64,000 nt of DNA from Longimicrobiales bacterium (GCA_951828585.1 OX639991.1:3504576-3568575); one strand, 5' to 3'. Numbered from the stretch's first letter, positions 19,617 to 29,796 are shown. Made by a program: numbers and translations. The notes: generated by a model from the sequence alone, not told the origin.

Positions 19617-20657
19617 TCAGCCGCCCCCCAACCCCCCACCAACCCCCCGCCGCCCCGCCAACCCCACCGCCAGCCCCACCGCCGCAATCATCGACGACGG
19701 ATCGGCCACGCCCCGCCCGGCGATATCGAACGCGGTACCGTGGTCCGGCGAGGTCCGCACGAATGGCAGCCCGATCGTCACATTCACCCCCCGCCCGAAG
19801 GCCGCCGTCTTGAACGCGGCCATGCCCACGTCGTGATAGGGCGCCACGACGGCGTCGAACTCGCCGGCGAAAGCCCGTTTGAAGACCGTGTCGGCGGGCA
19901 CGGGGCCCGTGACGGACCAGCGTGCGCCGGACAGGGTGGCCAGGGCCGGGGCGTAGACATCCCGCTCCTCGGTGCCGAACATGCCGTCGTCCGAGGCGTG
20001 GGGATTGAGGGCGCAGAGCGCGATCCGGGGCGCCTCGATCCCCCAGTCGGTGCGCAGTGCGCGTCCGAGCAGCCGGGTCTGAGAGACGAGCAACTCCGCC
20101 GTCACCAGATCGGGAACCCGGGCGAGCGGGACGTGGATGGTCGCGAGCAACACCCGCTTCGCCGGTGCTCCGGCCACCCCCTCGTCGCACATCACCATCC
20201 CCACGCGCGGCACCCCCGCCAGTGCCATCAGCATCTCCGTATGGCCGGGGTGGTAACCGGCCGCGGCCAGCGCGGGCTTGTGCACGGGAGCGGTCACGAC
20301 GGCATCGACGTCACCCGCCAGAGCCAGCTCCACCGCGCGCTCGATCGCCATCCCCGCCGCCTCCCCCGCCCCCATCCCCGCCGCCCCGCCCCCCACCGCC
20401 TCGAAACGGCACGACCCCACAAAATCCCCACCACACTCCGCCGGCCCGATCACACGCACGAGATCCCCGTGCGCCGTACCACCATCCCCACCCGTCCCCA
20501 ACGCCTTGGCCACGACCTCGGGCCCGATCCCCCTCGGATCGCCCAGCGTGACGGCCAGGCGTACCGCGCCGGCGGGTGTCGCCAGTTCAGAACCCCTTGA
20601 TCTCGACGTAGGTCTTAGCGCGAAGACCCTCGACCAGCGATTCCACCCGCTTGTCAT
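19617..20657 (-). CDS. pdxA: 4-hydroxythreonine-4-phosphate dehydrogenase
   Basis: PdxA oxidises 4-phosphohydroxy-L-threonine in vitamin B6 synthesis. Motifs: LAVTLGDPRGIGPEVVAKAL, DAVVTAPVHKPAL, GHTEMLMAL, ATIHVPLARVPDLVT, ALNPHASDDGMFGTEE, TVFKRAFAGEFDAVVAPYHD and FVRTSPDHGTAFDIAGRG, with the metal-binding His residues in place. The C-terminus is a Gly-rich tail. The only ATG (20657) overlaps the end of surA by 71 bp; family homology begins near a CTG at 20585, so the true start is uncertain. The surA-pdxA order is also seen in proteobacteria. Confidence 0.93.
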   Translation of the reverse strand: MTSGWNRWSRVFALRPTSRSRGSELATPAGAVRLAVTLGDPRGIGPEVVAKALGTGGDGGTAHGDLVRVIGPAECGGDFVGSCRFEAVGGGAAGMGAGEAAGMAIERAVELALAGDVDAVVTAPVHKPALAAAGYHPGHTEMLMALAGVPRVGMVMCDEGVAGAPAKRVLLATIHVPLARVPDLVTAELLVSQTRLLGRALRTDWGIEAPRIALCALNPHASDDGMFGTEERDVYAPALATLSGARWSVTGPVPADTVFKRAFAGEFDAVVAPYHDVGMAAFKTAAFGRGVNVTIGLPFVRTSPDHGTAFDIAGRGVADPSSMIAAVGLAVGLAGRRGVGGGLGGG

Positions 20658-21978
20658 CGATGAGCCATGCCCGGATTGACTCCTCCCGGTCCTCGAAGGT
20701 GTAGTCGCCGGCCTCGCGGACCTCGACGATCCGGATTATGGCAAAATGGTCCTGCTCCTGGAGGGCGAATTCGACGGGGCCCACGATCTCGCCGACTTCC
20801 CGTTGGCTGAGGGCCGCCAGGTACGCTGGCGGGAATTGTTGCGCCACTTCCCTTGTCGCGACGGTGAACGAGTCCGGGGCCTCGGGGTCGTGGTACTCGT
20901 CGATCAGGGTCTGGAAATCTTCGGACCCCGCGCGTTCGGCGATCTCCTGCGCCAGCTCGCGGGCTCTGGTGATGTCGGTGTAGTCCGTCACCGGCCGTAT
21001 CAGGATGTGGCGGGCCTTGCGCTCCGCTCCGCGAATTCGTTCAACCTGGATGACGTGGAACCCGAACTCGGTTTCCACCACTTCGCTGATTGCCCCCTCG
21101 GGCAGCGCGAAGGTGGCCGCTTCGAACTCCGTTGCCATTCCCTGGCCCCTGCGGAACCAGGGCAGGTCGCCTCCGGCGGCGGCGGAACCCGGATCCTGCG
21201 AGTATGCGCTCGCGAGCTCGGCGAAGTCCTCGCCCTCACGCGCCCGCTGCAGGATTTCCTCGGCACGGGACCTGGCGACCGCCCGCCCCGAATCGGAGGG
21301 AAGGACGCGCATCAGAACCTGCTTGAAGGTGACGGTGGCGGGACGCTGCTCCCGACCGGCGCGACCCGCTTCGAAGAAGGCCCGCATTTCGTCTTCGGTG
21401 ACCTCGACGGCGCCCTGGCCGATGTTGGTCTGGACATAGAGGCGGAAGAGCTGCTGCTGGCGGATCTGCTCCCTGCGCATCTCGCGCAGCGACTGCATGG
21501 TCATCCCCTGCGTGGCCAGGGCCCTTTCCAGTTCGGCCCGGTTCGGGAAGCTGGCTTCCAACTGGGCCATCACACTGTTCAGCGTCTCCTCGACCTGCTC
21601 TTCTTCCACTTCGAGCAGCGTGTCCCGGGCCGCGGCCTGCAGGATGATCTGCACCCGCACGATCCCGTCGATGATCCCGCGGCGGATACTGTCCCGTTGC
21701 GGGGTGCCTTCAGGCGGGAGCACGCCGCCTTGGGCCTCCATTTGGGCTTCCTCCTGGACGATGTCGGAGAGCAGGACCACCGAGTCTCCGACGATCGCCA
21801 CGACCCGGTCCACCAGGTTGTCCTGACCCCTTGCGTCGCTGGGCGCGAAGGCGCATAGCAGAAGCGCCAGGGGAATGGCCGCGAGCCAAGGGCGGCGTGA
21901 GGTCCCCGCGGGACGAACGCCGCAATTGGAACCTTGCCGGACGCTGTGCCGAACTCGGTGCCAGGATGTCTCTTTCAT
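20587..21978 (-). CDS. surA: SurA-like periplasmic peptidyl-prolyl isomerase
   Basis: A chaperone for outer-membrane proteins. From ATG 21978 the 463-residue protein has a signal peptide (LAAIPLALLLCAFAPSDARG), the SurA N-terminal helical module (LVDRVVAIVGDSVVLLSDI) and two parvulin-type regions: one from ATVTFKQVLMRV to FGFHVIQVERI, and a second from KARHILIRPVTDYTDI. It ends with RAWLIDDKRVESLVEGLRAKTYVEIKGF. The gene is followed by pdxA and preceded by a second PPIC lipoprotein, forming an envelope-biogenesis cluster. Confidence 0.92.
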   Translation of the reverse strand: MKETSWHRVRHSVRQGSNCGVRPAGTSRRPWLAAIPLALLLCAFAPSDARGQDNLVDRVVAIVGDSVVLLSDIVQEEAQMEAQGGVLPPEGTPQRDSIRRGIIDGIVRVQIILQAAARDTLLEVEEEQVEETLNSVMAQLEASFPNRAELERALATQGMTMQSLREMRREQIRQQQLFRLYVQTNIGQGAVEVTEDEMRAFFEAGRAGREQRPATVTFKQVLMRVLPSDSGRAVARSRAEEILQRAREGEDFAELASAYSQDPGSAAAGGDLPWFRRGQGMATEFEAATFALPEGAISEVVETEFGFHVIQVERIRGAERKARHILIRPVTDYTDITRARELAQEIAERAGSEDFQTLIDEYHDPEAPDSFTVATREVAQQFPPAYLAALSQREVGEIVGPVEFALQEQDHFAIIRIVEVREAGDYTFEDREESIRAWLIDDKRVESLVEGLRAKTYVEIKGF

Positions 21979-22023
21979 GCTGCTGCTCAGGTCAGTGGGT
22001 GACAAAGGACGCTCGGAGGCTTG

Positions 22024-23460
22024 CTACGGGGATAGGATCTCGGCAATGCGCGCGAGCGTTGCCCCGATGCGGGACTCGCGAATTCGCCAGGAGCCCTGAT
22101 CCCTGAGGAGAAATGTAACGCCGCCCAGCGGGACGATCTGCTGCTCTCCCGAGATGACCCGGATCAAGGCCGCCTCCACCCGTTCCGCGGCGGTCGCCGG
22201 AACCGGCGTCAGGGGGGTGACCACGGTACTGTCCGCGGGACCGGGGCCGCCCTGGCTGTCTTCCGACTCCGCGCCGGTGCCGGGGACGAGACCGATTGCC
22301 TCTGCCCAGCCGAGGATCACGGTGCGGGCCTCGTTCGCGACCGAGTCCGTCTCCGCTTCGGTTGGCGCGAGTCCGCGCGAACGCGCTTCCTCGAGGATGA
22401 GCTGCTCCTGGCCCAGTTGCCGGAGCGCCCCCTCCAGTTCTTCGTCCGACGCGCCGGCCACATTTTCGGCAAAGCCGTCCGGCGCGTTGCCGAGGATCTC
22501 GACGAAGTCTCCCGCCGAGTAGGCGCCACCGTCCCATGTGAGCAGACTCCGGCGCGCGGCTCCCCGTGAAAGGCTCGACGGCGCCGCCGTCGCGAGGGAA
22601 CGCGCGATCTCCAGGGCGTTTTCGGCCAGGCTCAACCCGTACGCCGAGTCGAGCGCGCTGACGTAGTCGGCCTCCGCCCGGGCGATTCGCTCCTGTAGAA
22701 TGCGGCGGCGGAACTCCTCGCCCACCTCGTCGAGTCCGGGCACTTCAAGGCCGTCGAGACGCAGGAGGTGATAGCCGAGCACCGTTTCGACCGGGCCGCT
22801 GAGCTGGCCGGGCCGGAGACCGAAGACGGCTTCGTCGACCGGCGCCAGCATCTCTCCGCGCTCGAAGGTTCCCATGCTGCCTCCCCGCGATCCGCTTCCC
22901 GGGTCGCCGCTGTAGCGCCGGGCCAGGGTGGCGAAGTCGGAGCCTCCGGCCAGTTGAGCGTGGAGTTCCTCGGCAACCACGCGAACGCTGTCGCGCTGCC
23001 GCGCGGTTGCGCTGCGGGGGAAGAGCAGGAGGATCTGCGACGACGCTGCCTGCGCGCCGGGCATGTCGGTCGCGAAACGCGCGGTGAGTTCCTCGTCCGT
23101 GACGACCGTGTCCACGGGCACCGCCTCGTCCCACAGGCGTCCCAGCATGATCTCGTTGAGGGGCTGCTCGGTTGCGAGCCCGACATCCAGCGACGCCAGT
23201 CCGTCGTCCTCCCCGAGCCGGGCGGACAGGAGGGTGTAGTCCACCCACAGTTCGGCGACGACCCGCACCACCTGACTGTCGCCGGGCACGGTGCTGTGAT
23301 CGGCGATGAGCCGGGCCGCGGCCTCGACCGTCAGGCGGCTCCCGCCGGCCTCGGCCAGGGGTCCCGGTCCACAGGCGGCGAACGAAAGTGCCGCCAGCAG
23401 CGGGGCCTGCCGCCAGCAGCCCGCCGCTCGGCCGCCCGGCCTGGAGGGGCGTTGCAACAT
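22024..23460 (-). CDS. PpiC-type peptidyl-prolyl isomerase lipoprotein
   Basis: A 478-residue exported protein with a lipoprotein signal (PLLAALSFAAC, Cys about residue 30). A parvulin domain is visible around residues 140-245: ASSQILLLFPRSAT, GGSDFATLARRYSGDPGS, GGSMGTFERGEMLAP and GPVETVLGYHLLRLDGL. The C-terminal 220 residues are helical and charged, probably a chaperone arm. ATG 23460 is chosen for the AAAGG ribosome binding site; the open frame reaches 23595 across the mfd stop. It probably assists outer-membrane protein folding alongside SurA, as a paralogue. Confidence 0.88.
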   Translation of the reverse strand: MLQRPSRPGGRAAGCWRQAPLLAALSFAACGPGPLAEAGGSRLTVEAAARLIADHSTVPGDSQVVRVVAELWVDYTLLSARLGEDDGLASLDVGLATEQPLNEIMLGRLWDEAVPVDTVVTDEELTARFATDMPGAQAASSQILLLFPRSATARQRDSVRVVAEELHAQLAGGSDFATLARRYSGDPGSGSRGGSMGTFERGEMLAPVDEAVFGLRPGQLSGPVETVLGYHLLRLDGLEVPGLDEVGEEFRRRILQERIARAEADYVSALDSAYGLSLAENALEIARSLATAAPSSLSRGAARRSLLTWDGGAYSAGDFVEILGNAPDGFAENVAGASDEELEGALRQLGQEQLILEEARSRGLAPTEAETDSVANEARTVILGWAEAIGLVPGTGAESEDSQGGPGPADSTVVTPLTPVPATAAERVEAALIRVISGEQQIVPLGGVTFLLRDQGSWRIRESRIGATLARIAEILSP

Positions 23461-23507
23461 CGTTTTCGCCTTTCGGTTCCGTGTCTTCCGGGTACAAGTC
23501 GTACAAG

Positions 23508-26500
23508 TCATAATACGTTCGCGGCGTCCGACTGTCCCCCCAGGGCGTCCATCGCCCGTGCCGCGACACCGGCCAGCCTCTCTTCGTCCCCGCACTGCAG
23601 GATCAGCGATAGGGGAGCGATTCGGCGCACCTCGATGTTCACGCCCTCGCCCTCGAGCGCATCTTCCAGCGCCGACATGCGGGGCACGACATCGGGACGG
23701 AAGCTCACCCGTGCATTACCCCCGCGCACCAGGATACGGTCCACGCCCGCGTCTCGGCCCGCGAGTCCCAGCAGCGCCTTGTCGAGCAGTCGGCGGGCCT
23801 CCCGGGGAGGCCGTCCGAACCGGTCGGCGATCTCCGCGGCGAGCTTCTCCACGTCACGCCGGCCCGACACGGCCGACAGCCGGCGGTAAAGGTGGAGTTT
23901 CTGGTGCGCGTCCGCCACGAAGGCGTCGGGAAGGTACGCGCCCGCCTCCATGACCACCTCGGGAAGCGGAAACGGCTCCCTGCCGGGCGCTGCGCGCATC
24001 CGCTTCACGGCCTCCTCCATCATGCGCATGTAGGTGTCGAGCCCCACCGCGTGCGCGAACCCCGACTGGTCCTCGCCCAGGAGGTTGCCTGCGCCCCGGA
24101 CCTCCAGGTCGCGCATGGCGATCTGGTAGCCGCTCCCCAGTTCGGTGTAGTGCTCCAACACCCGCAGCCGCTTCTCGGCCTCGGGAGTGATCGCGTCGGG
24201 GACGATCAGGTAGCAGTAGGCGCGCCGGTCCCACCGCCCCACCCGCCCCCGGATCTGGTACAGCTGCGAAAGTCCGAAACGGTCGGCGCGGGTCACGATC
24301 AGCGTGTTCGCGTTTGCCACGTCCAGCCCGTTCTCGATGATGGAGGAGCAGACGAGCACATCGGTGCGCCCGTCCACGAAGCGCGTCATGGCCCGGTCGA
24401 GGGGCGCGGCCCCCATCTGGCCGTGCGCGACGTCGATTTTCGCCTCGGAGAGGAGCCGGCGCACGCGGGCGGCGGCCGTGTCGATCGTCTCGACCCGGTT
24501 GTGCAGGAAGAATACCTGGCCGCCACGGTCGAGTTCGCGCTGGCAGGCCTCGGCGATCAGGTGGTCGCTCCACGCGATCACGTGGGTCATGACCGCCATC
24601 CGGTCGCGCGGCGGGGTGCGGATGAGCGACAGGTCGCGGATCCCGGTCAGCGACAGGTACAGGGTGCGGGGGATGGGCGTGGCCGAGAGCGTGAGTACAT
24701 CCACGGTGGTGCGGAGGCGCTTCAGGCGCTCCTTCTGGCGGACGCCCAGGCGCTGCTCCTCGTCGATGACCACCAGGCCCAGGTCGTGGAAGACCACGTC
24801 GCCGGAAAGGAGACGGTGCGTACCGACGACGATATCGACCGTGCCGCCCTTCAGCCCCGCCAGAACCTTGCGCTGCGCCGCCGCCGAATCGAAGCGCGAC
24901 AGCGAAGCCATGGTCACGGGGTAGTCGGCGAGCCGGTCGCCAAAGGTCTTCACGTGCTGGGCCACCAGCACCGTCGTGGGGGCCAGCACCGCCACCTGCT
25001 TGCCGTCCTGCACGGCCTTGAAGGCGGCGCGGATCGCGACCTCGGTCTTCCCGTAGCCGGCGTCGCCGCAGACGAGCCGGTCCATGATGCGGGGCGACTC
25101 CATGTCCCGCTTGACGTCCTCGACCGCGGTGCGCTGGTCGGGAGTGTCCTCGTACAGGAAGGCGGACTCCATGGCGCGTTGCCAGCGGGTGTCGGGGGGG
25201 AAGGGGTGGCCGGGACGGGAGCGGCGCGTGGCGTATAGTTCGAGGAGTTCGGCGGTCATCTGGCAGATGGCCGACTCCGTCTTCCGCTTCAGGGTCTTCC
25301 AGCGTTTGCCGCCGATCTTGTGCAGCCGGGCGGGCCGGTCGCCGGGGTGCGCGCCCACCCAGCGCTCCACCTGGTCCAGCCGGTGGACCGGGACGCGCAG
25401 GACCTCGCCGCCGTCGTACTCGACCACCAGCGCCTCGATCGATTCCCCGCCGATCACGACCCGCTCCAGTCCCCGGAACCGCCCGATCCCGTGCTCCATG
25501 TGCACGATGTGGTCGCCGGGCGAGAGCTGCGCCAGGCTCTCCAGCGCCGCCGCCCCGCGAAAGCGTCGGACGCGGCGCAGCTTGCGGTCGCGCCGGAAGA
25601 TCTCGTGATCGGTAAGGATGTTGGTCGGGGGCTCGGAGTCTGCAACGCGGAACCCGCTCGCGAGCGAGCCGACCACCAGGTGGCAGCCGGCCGGGGGCTG
25701 GCCGCGACGGTCCTCCAGAAGATCCTCGAGGCGCTTCGCCTGTCCGTCGTTGTCGCAGAGGATGCAGGTCTCGGCGCCCGCGGCCGCCGCGTCGGCGAGG
25801 AAAGACCGGAGACGGTTCATCTTCCGTTCGAAGGTGGGAGGCCGGCGGACCTGGAAGACAGGGCTCCCGACGTGCTCCTCGACGAAGGTGAGGCGCGGGT
25901 ACCGGGCCACGCGCTCCGCCAGGGCCCCGGGCTCCAGCAAGAGCGTGCCCGGATGGACCGCGGGGTTGTCGTCGCGGAGAGCTTCCCGGTAGCGGGTCTC
26001 GGCCCGCCGCCACAGTTGACGCGCTCCGTCGTCCCAAGGCTCGGTTCCGTCGCGAACCAGAACGGTGTCCAGGGGCAATCGGTCCAGGATGGAGCAGGGG
26101 GTACGGTGCGCGCCCGCGACGCTGTCGCCGAACCGCACGGGCAGAATGTCGATTCGTTCCACGGGTGCGGTGGACCGCTGGTCGAGTATGTCGAACAGAC
26201 GGACGGACTCCACTTCGTCCCCCCAGAACTCGACCCGCGCGGGCCCTGCGGCGCCAAAGGAGAAGAGGTCGACGAGACCGCCGCGCACCGCATAGCGTCC
26301 GGTCTCTTCCACCATTGGGGCGCGCTGGAAGCCGCGTTTCTCGAGGGCGGCGATCAGGGTGTCGCGACGCAGATCCTGTCCCGCTGCGACGGTGAAGCGG
26401 AGGTCGGCGAGGTCGTTCGGAATGGGGGCCAATTCCTGGAGCGCGCGGCGGGTGGCCACCATGACCCGGGCGCGCCCGGACAGGATGGACTCGACCGCTT

Positions 26501-26873
26501 CCACGCGCTCGCCATCGATTTCGGCGTGGTCGTCCTCTTCGCCGGGGTCGCGTTCCTCCTCCTGGGGGAAGTGCACGGCCAGCCCGGGGCCGAGGAGCGT
26601 ATCCAGGTCGGTCAGGTGCTGGCCGGCTTCGGCCGGCGAGGCCGCGGTGACGACCCAGACCCGGTTGGGGAGATGCGCGACGAGGGCTGCGAGGGCCGCA
26701 AGCGACAGCGAACCCGCGGCCCCGCCGACGGTCAGGGACTCGCCGGGTCCGGGCAGCGCGGCGTGGAGTGCACGAAAGGCGGGCGTGCCCGCGACGGCGG
26801 CGGCGGCGGGGTGGAGTTCGAGAGCCCGCGGCGGCCGGCCGGGGCCCTCACGCCTCTCGCCGGGGTGGGCCAC
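23508..26873 (-). CDS. mfd: Transcription-repair coupling factor Mfd
   Basis: Mfd displaces RNA polymerase stalled at lesions and recruits UvrA. The roughly 1,120-residue protein contains the UvrB-homology part (GRYAVRGGLVDLFSFG), the CarD-like RNA-polymerase interaction domain (PGDHIVHMEHGIGRFRGLER), a RecG-like helicase (CGDAGYGKTEVAIRAAFKA, VVIDEEQRLGVRQKERLKRL, LTLSATPIPRTLYLSLTGIRDL, SSIIENGLDVANANTLIV, QIRGRVGRWDRRAYCYL) and the C-terminal TRCF domain. The frame is open up to a TTG at 26939 inside the preceding gene; GTG 26873, 5 bp after that gene's stop, is preferred. Confidence 0.96.
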   Translation of the reverse strand: MAHPGERREGPGRPPRALELHPAAAAVAGTPAFRALHAALPGPGESLTVGGAAGSLSLAALAALVAHLPNRVWVVTAASPAEAGQHLTDLDTLLGPGLAVHFPQEEERDPGEEDDHAEIDGERVEAVESILSGRARVMVATRRALQELAPIPNDLADLRFTVAAGQDLRRDTLIAALEKRGFQRAPMVEETGRYAVRGGLVDLFSFGAAGPARVEFWGDEVESVRLFDILDQRSTAPVERIDILPVRFGDSVAGAHRTPCSILDRLPLDTVLVRDGTEPWDDGARQLWRRAETRYREALRDDNPAVHPGTLLLEPGALAERVARYPRLTFVEEHVGSPVFQVRRPPTFERKMNRLRSFLADAAAAGAETCILCDNDGQAKRLEDLLEDRRGQPPAGCHLVVGSLASGFRVADSEPPTNILTDHEIFRRDRKLRRVRRFRGAAALESLAQLSPGDHIVHMEHGIGRFRGLERVVIGGESIEALVVEYDGGEVLRVPVHRLDQVERWVGAHPGDRPARLHKIGGKRWKTLKRKTESAICQMTAELLELYATRRSRPGHPFPPDTRWQRAMESAFLYEDTPDQRTAVEDVKRDMESPRIMDRLVCGDAGYGKTEVAIRAAFKAVQDGKQVAVLAPTTVLVAQHVKTFGDRLADYPVTMASLSRFDSAAAQRKVLAGLKGGTVDIVVGTHRLLSGDVVFHDLGLVVIDEEQRLGVRQKERLKRLRTTVDVLTLSATPIPRTLYLSLTGIRDLSLIRTPPRDRMAVMTHVIAWSDHLIAEACQRELDRGGQVFFLHNRVETIDTAAARVRRLLSEAKIDVAHGQMGAAPLDRAMTRFVDGRTDVLVCSSIIENGLDVANANTLIVTRADRFGLSQLYQIRGRVGRWDRRAYCYLIVPDAITPEAEKRLRVLEHYTELGSGYQIAMRDLEVRGAGNLLGEDQSGFAHAVGLDTYMRMMEEAVKRMRAAPGREPFPLPEVVMEAGAYLPDAFVADAHQKLHLYRRLSAVSGRRDVEKLAAEIADRFGRPPREARRLLDKALLGLAGRDAGVDRILVRGGNARVSFRPDVVPRMSALEDALEGEGVNIEVRRIAPLSLILQCGDEERLAGVAARAMDALGGQSDAANVL

Positions 26874-26877
26874 GCCC

Positions 26878-28857
26878 CTATTCGCCCCGGGTACGTCGGG
26901 CTCGGAGCGCGCGGGAGGCCCCGACAACGGTCTCTGCAATCAGTAGCGCGAGGACAAGCACGGCAAGCAGGCGCCACGGCTCGGGTCCGCGGCCCGCTCG
27001 AAAGATGTGGCGTGACCACGCGCCGGCGTCATCGACCACCGCGGAGATTCCGGGGATCGAACGGCGAATCTCGGAGAACGATGCCGGTTCCAGGTCGGTC
27101 TCCGCGGCTGGCGGGTTCACGGGGACCGTCTGCAGGATGCTGTCCCCCGCGAGCACCCGGTAGAGCCCGGAGGAGGCGGTGGCCAGGAAGGGCTGGTCTC
27201 CGTCGACGGCATGCGCGGAGCCGTCGGGGGTGTGGATCGTCGTGGCCGTGGGCGGTGGACTGAAGTTGGTGCCGGCGATGACCTCGCGGGGGACGGTGCC
27301 GGATCTGGCGCCGCGCTCGATCGCCCATTCCAGTAACGGGATCATGGCCGCGGAGACCGGGAGGCTGGTCGCCTGCTCGTCGAGCGGGGACGCGAGCAGG
27401 ATGTACGGGCCGGTAGCGCCACTGCCCGAGAGCAGCCAGGGGTCGCCGTTGGCCAGGGTTGCCGGGGCTCGGGTGTGCGGCGGTGCGGTGGGGTCCGCGG
27501 GTGGGTTGCCGTTGTCGGTGACAGGGTCGCGGTTCGGGTCGCCGCCCGCGCGATCCGGGGCTGTCGCAACCAGGGAGAAGTATCGGCGGATCTCCAACTG
27601 CGTGAGATCGATCCCGAATTCCCCGGGAGCGACGCGCGCGCCCTCCGGGGCGGAGAGCTCGTAGCGGTACGGGATCCCCGCCTCGGCCAGGCGGCGGTTC
27701 AGCGCCGGCAGCCGCGACGGATCGGTGAGGGGGATCACGAAGGCGCTCTGCGTGAGGCCGCGACGATCCAGGCCCTCGCCTCCCACGCTGACGAGCGTCG
27801 CCGCCCGAGCCGCGCTCCCGATCGAGATCCGGCCGCTCTCCTCCAATACGGCCAGCGCCTCCGCGAGGAAAAAGGAGGCGGGGCCGAGGAGTGCGACCGG
27901 GGTCGGATCCCGCACGTCGAAGGAGAAGTAGCGGCGGTCGTCGGCGGTCAGGGGATCGGGGTCGATCTCGGCGTATCCCTCCACGCGACCGGGTGGAAAG
28001 GGGCCGGCAGGAAGCCGCACTGTGGCGCCTACAGGGGCCGTGGCAGCAGCCCGGAGCTGCCCTCCCACGTAGAGGCGGATACCCACCGTATCACCCGGCT
28101 CTCCGCCCGCGATCGTGATCGCCGCCTCGGTGCGCCGTCCCGCCAGCGGGGGCAGCCCGTCCCCGAAAAACATCTCCGTAATGCCGCGGTTGCCGCGGTC
28201 CTCGGCCGGGGCCCCGAAAACGACCACGGGGAACTCGTCGGACACGGCGGGCGACTCGGCGGCGAAGGCCGTGGCCTGCATGTCCGTGAAGACATGCACC
28301 TCCCGATTGGGCAGGTCACTCTGTCCTACCAGGGCGCGGGCGCGAGCCACGGCGCTGCCCAGGTCACCTTGCGTGTGTCCGGGTTCGGTCGCGTCGATCG
28401 CGGCCAGCGCCTGTGCGATGCCGCCCGGAACGGCCGGCTCCCAGGGCGTGCCCGCCCGCAGCACCCAGATCACGTCCTCGTGATTGGCGCCCGCCACGCT
28501 CTGCCGCGCCACCGCCTTGAGGGTGTCCAGCCGCCGCCGCCCGTCCTCGATGATGGTCGTGCTCAGGGAGTTGTCGACCACAAGCGCGAGCGCGGTCGGC
28601 TCGTGGCTGCCCCCCGGTCCCCGGAAATGCATCCGAGCGCCGAGCAGGACGAGCACGACCACGATCGCGGCGCGCAGCAGGAGCAGCAGGAGCTGCTGCG
28701 TGCGGATCTGGCGCGCGTGGTCCCGTTCGGTGCGCAGCAGGTACCGGATCGCCGGGAAGGTGAAGGTCTTGCTCTCCTGCCGATAGAAGAGATGCAGAAT
28801 GATCGGTACCAGGACGGCCAGCCCGGCGAGCAGGAACAGGGGATTGAGAAAGCCCAT
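26878..28857 (-). CDS. BatA-domain membrane protein
   Basis: A 659-residue protein with the BatA N-terminal signature: MGFLNPLFLLAGLAVLVPII, LHLF, then FPAIRYLLRTERDHARQIRTQQLLLLLLRA and a second membrane segment. A VWA-like region follows (ALALVVDNSLSTTIIEDGRRRLDTLKAVA), then periplasmic beta-rich domains and a last transmembrane segment near the C-terminus (RLLAVLVLALLIAETVVGA). It lies 9 bp after the DUF58 gene. Such pairs belong to MoxR/Bat-type operons linked to envelope stress or aerotolerance, although no MoxR ATPase is present in the window. Confidence 0.85.
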   Translation of the reverse strand: MGFLNPLFLLAGLAVLVPIILHLFYRQESKTFTFPAIRYLLRTERDHARQIRTQQLLLLLLRAAIVVVLVLLGARMHFRGPGGSHEPTALALVVDNSLSTTIIEDGRRRLDTLKAVARQSVAGANHEDVIWVLRAGTPWEPAVPGGIAQALAAIDATEPGHTQGDLGSAVARARALVGQSDLPNREVHVFTDMQATAFAAESPAVSDEFPVVVFGAPAEDRGNRGITEMFFGDGLPPLAGRRTEAAITIAGGEPGDTVGIRLYVGGQLRAAATAPVGATVRLPAGPFPPGRVEGYAEIDPDPLTADDRRYFSFDVRDPTPVALLGPASFFLAEALAVLEESGRISIGSAARAATLVSVGGEGLDRRGLTQSAFVIPLTDPSRLPALNRRLAEAGIPYRYELSAPEGARVAPGEFGIDLTQLEIRRYFSLVATAPDRAGGDPNRDPVTDNGNPPADPTAPPHTRAPATLANGDPWLLSGSGATGPYILLASPLDEQATSLPVSAAMIPLLEWAIERGARSGTVPREVIAGTNFSPPPTATTIHTPDGSAHAVDGDQPFLATASSGLYRVLAGDSILQTVPVNPPAAETDLEPASFSEIRRSIPGISAVVDDAGAWSRHIFRAGRGPEPWRLLAVLVLALLIAETVVGASRALRARRTRGE

Positions 28858-28866
28858 GAGGTCCCG

Positions 28867-29796
28867 TCAGGGAAGACGCTGGCGCTTCCACAGGTAGAAG
28901 CGCAGCGCCCGCGACAGGGGCTCGTCGGTGCCGATCGTCGAGTAGGCGATTCCCCGGCTCGTCAGCGCAGTGGTCCAGTCCCCGACCGCGTTCTCCACGG
29001 CATCGCGGTATTGCCGCCGCATGTCGGCCACCGACACCTGCAGCGAGTCACCCGTTTCGGGGTCGACGAACCGGGTCTCGCCGGTCGTGGGCAGATCGCG
29101 CTCGCCCGGGTCGATGAGGTGGAAGACGAGCACCTCGTGCCCGGTATGCTGCAGATAGATCAAGGCCTTGGCCGTGGCCGCGGGGTCGACCAGCAGGTCA
29201 GAGATCAGGATCACCAGTCCCTTCCGCTTGAGCCGCATGGCCACGTCCTTGATCGCCGACTCCGAGTCCGTGCGGCCCCCTCCCTGCAACGCGTGCAGGT
29301 GCTGCAGGAGCATGCGCCAGTGCACCTTTCCCCCCCGGGCCCGCGTCTGCCTCACAATCCGCTCATGGAAGGCCATCAGCCCGACGATGTCGCCCTGGCG
29401 GATGAGGATCAGGGAGACGGCGGCGGCCAGGTGCTTGGCGTACCACAGCTTGGATGGCAGGCGCGACCGCGACGACCACGCCATCGATTCCGAAATGTCG
29501 AGCAGCATGTACGCCCGCAGATTCGTCTCCTCCTCGTACTGCTTCACGTAGAATCGGTCCGAACGCGCGTACAGACGCCAGTCCAGGGTTCGGAGATCGT
29601 CCCCCGGCTGATAGGCGCGGTTCTCGGCGAACTCGGCCGAGAATCCCCGGTTCGGGGAGCGATGGAGCCCCAGCAGGAACCCGTGCACCACCTGCCGCGC
29701 GATGATGTCGATACCGCCCAGCTGTGCCAGCGTGGCGGGGTCGAGGAGGTCGCCGCGGCGGTCGCGGTGTGGGGTGACGGTCTCGTTGGTGGCCAT
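28867..29796 (-). CDS. DUF58-domain protein
   Basis: A 309-residue soluble protein with the DUF58 hallmark FAENRAYQPGDDLRTLDWRL YARSDRFYVKQYEEETNL, a VWA-type metal site segment MLLDISESM (D-x-S-x-S) and LVILISDLLVDP. DUF58 proteins accompany MoxR ATPases and BatA-type proteins. It is the first gene of the eight-gene minus-strand run ending with moaC, and is divergent from the toxin-antitoxin pair with a 145-bp gap. Confidence 0.9.
   Translation of the reverse strand: MATNETVTPHRDRRGDLLDPATLAQLGGIDIIARQVVHGFLLGLHRSPNRGFSAEFAENRAYQPGDDLRTLDWRLYARSDRFYVKQYEEETNLRAYMLLDISESMAWSSRSRLPSKLWYAKHLAAAVSLILIRQGDIVGLMAFHERIVRQTRARGGKVHWRMLLQHLHALQGGGRTDSESAIKDVAMRLKRKGLVILISDLLVDPAATAKALIYLQHTGHEVLVFHLIDPGERDLPTTGETRFVDPETGDSLQVSVADMRRQYRDAVENAVGDWTTALTSRGIAYSTIGTDEPLSRALRFYLWKRQRLP

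Noticed and set aside
25320-27263. Long plus-strand frame opposite mfd
   Set aside because: Composition and lack of motifs show it is the antisense of mfd and its upstream gene.
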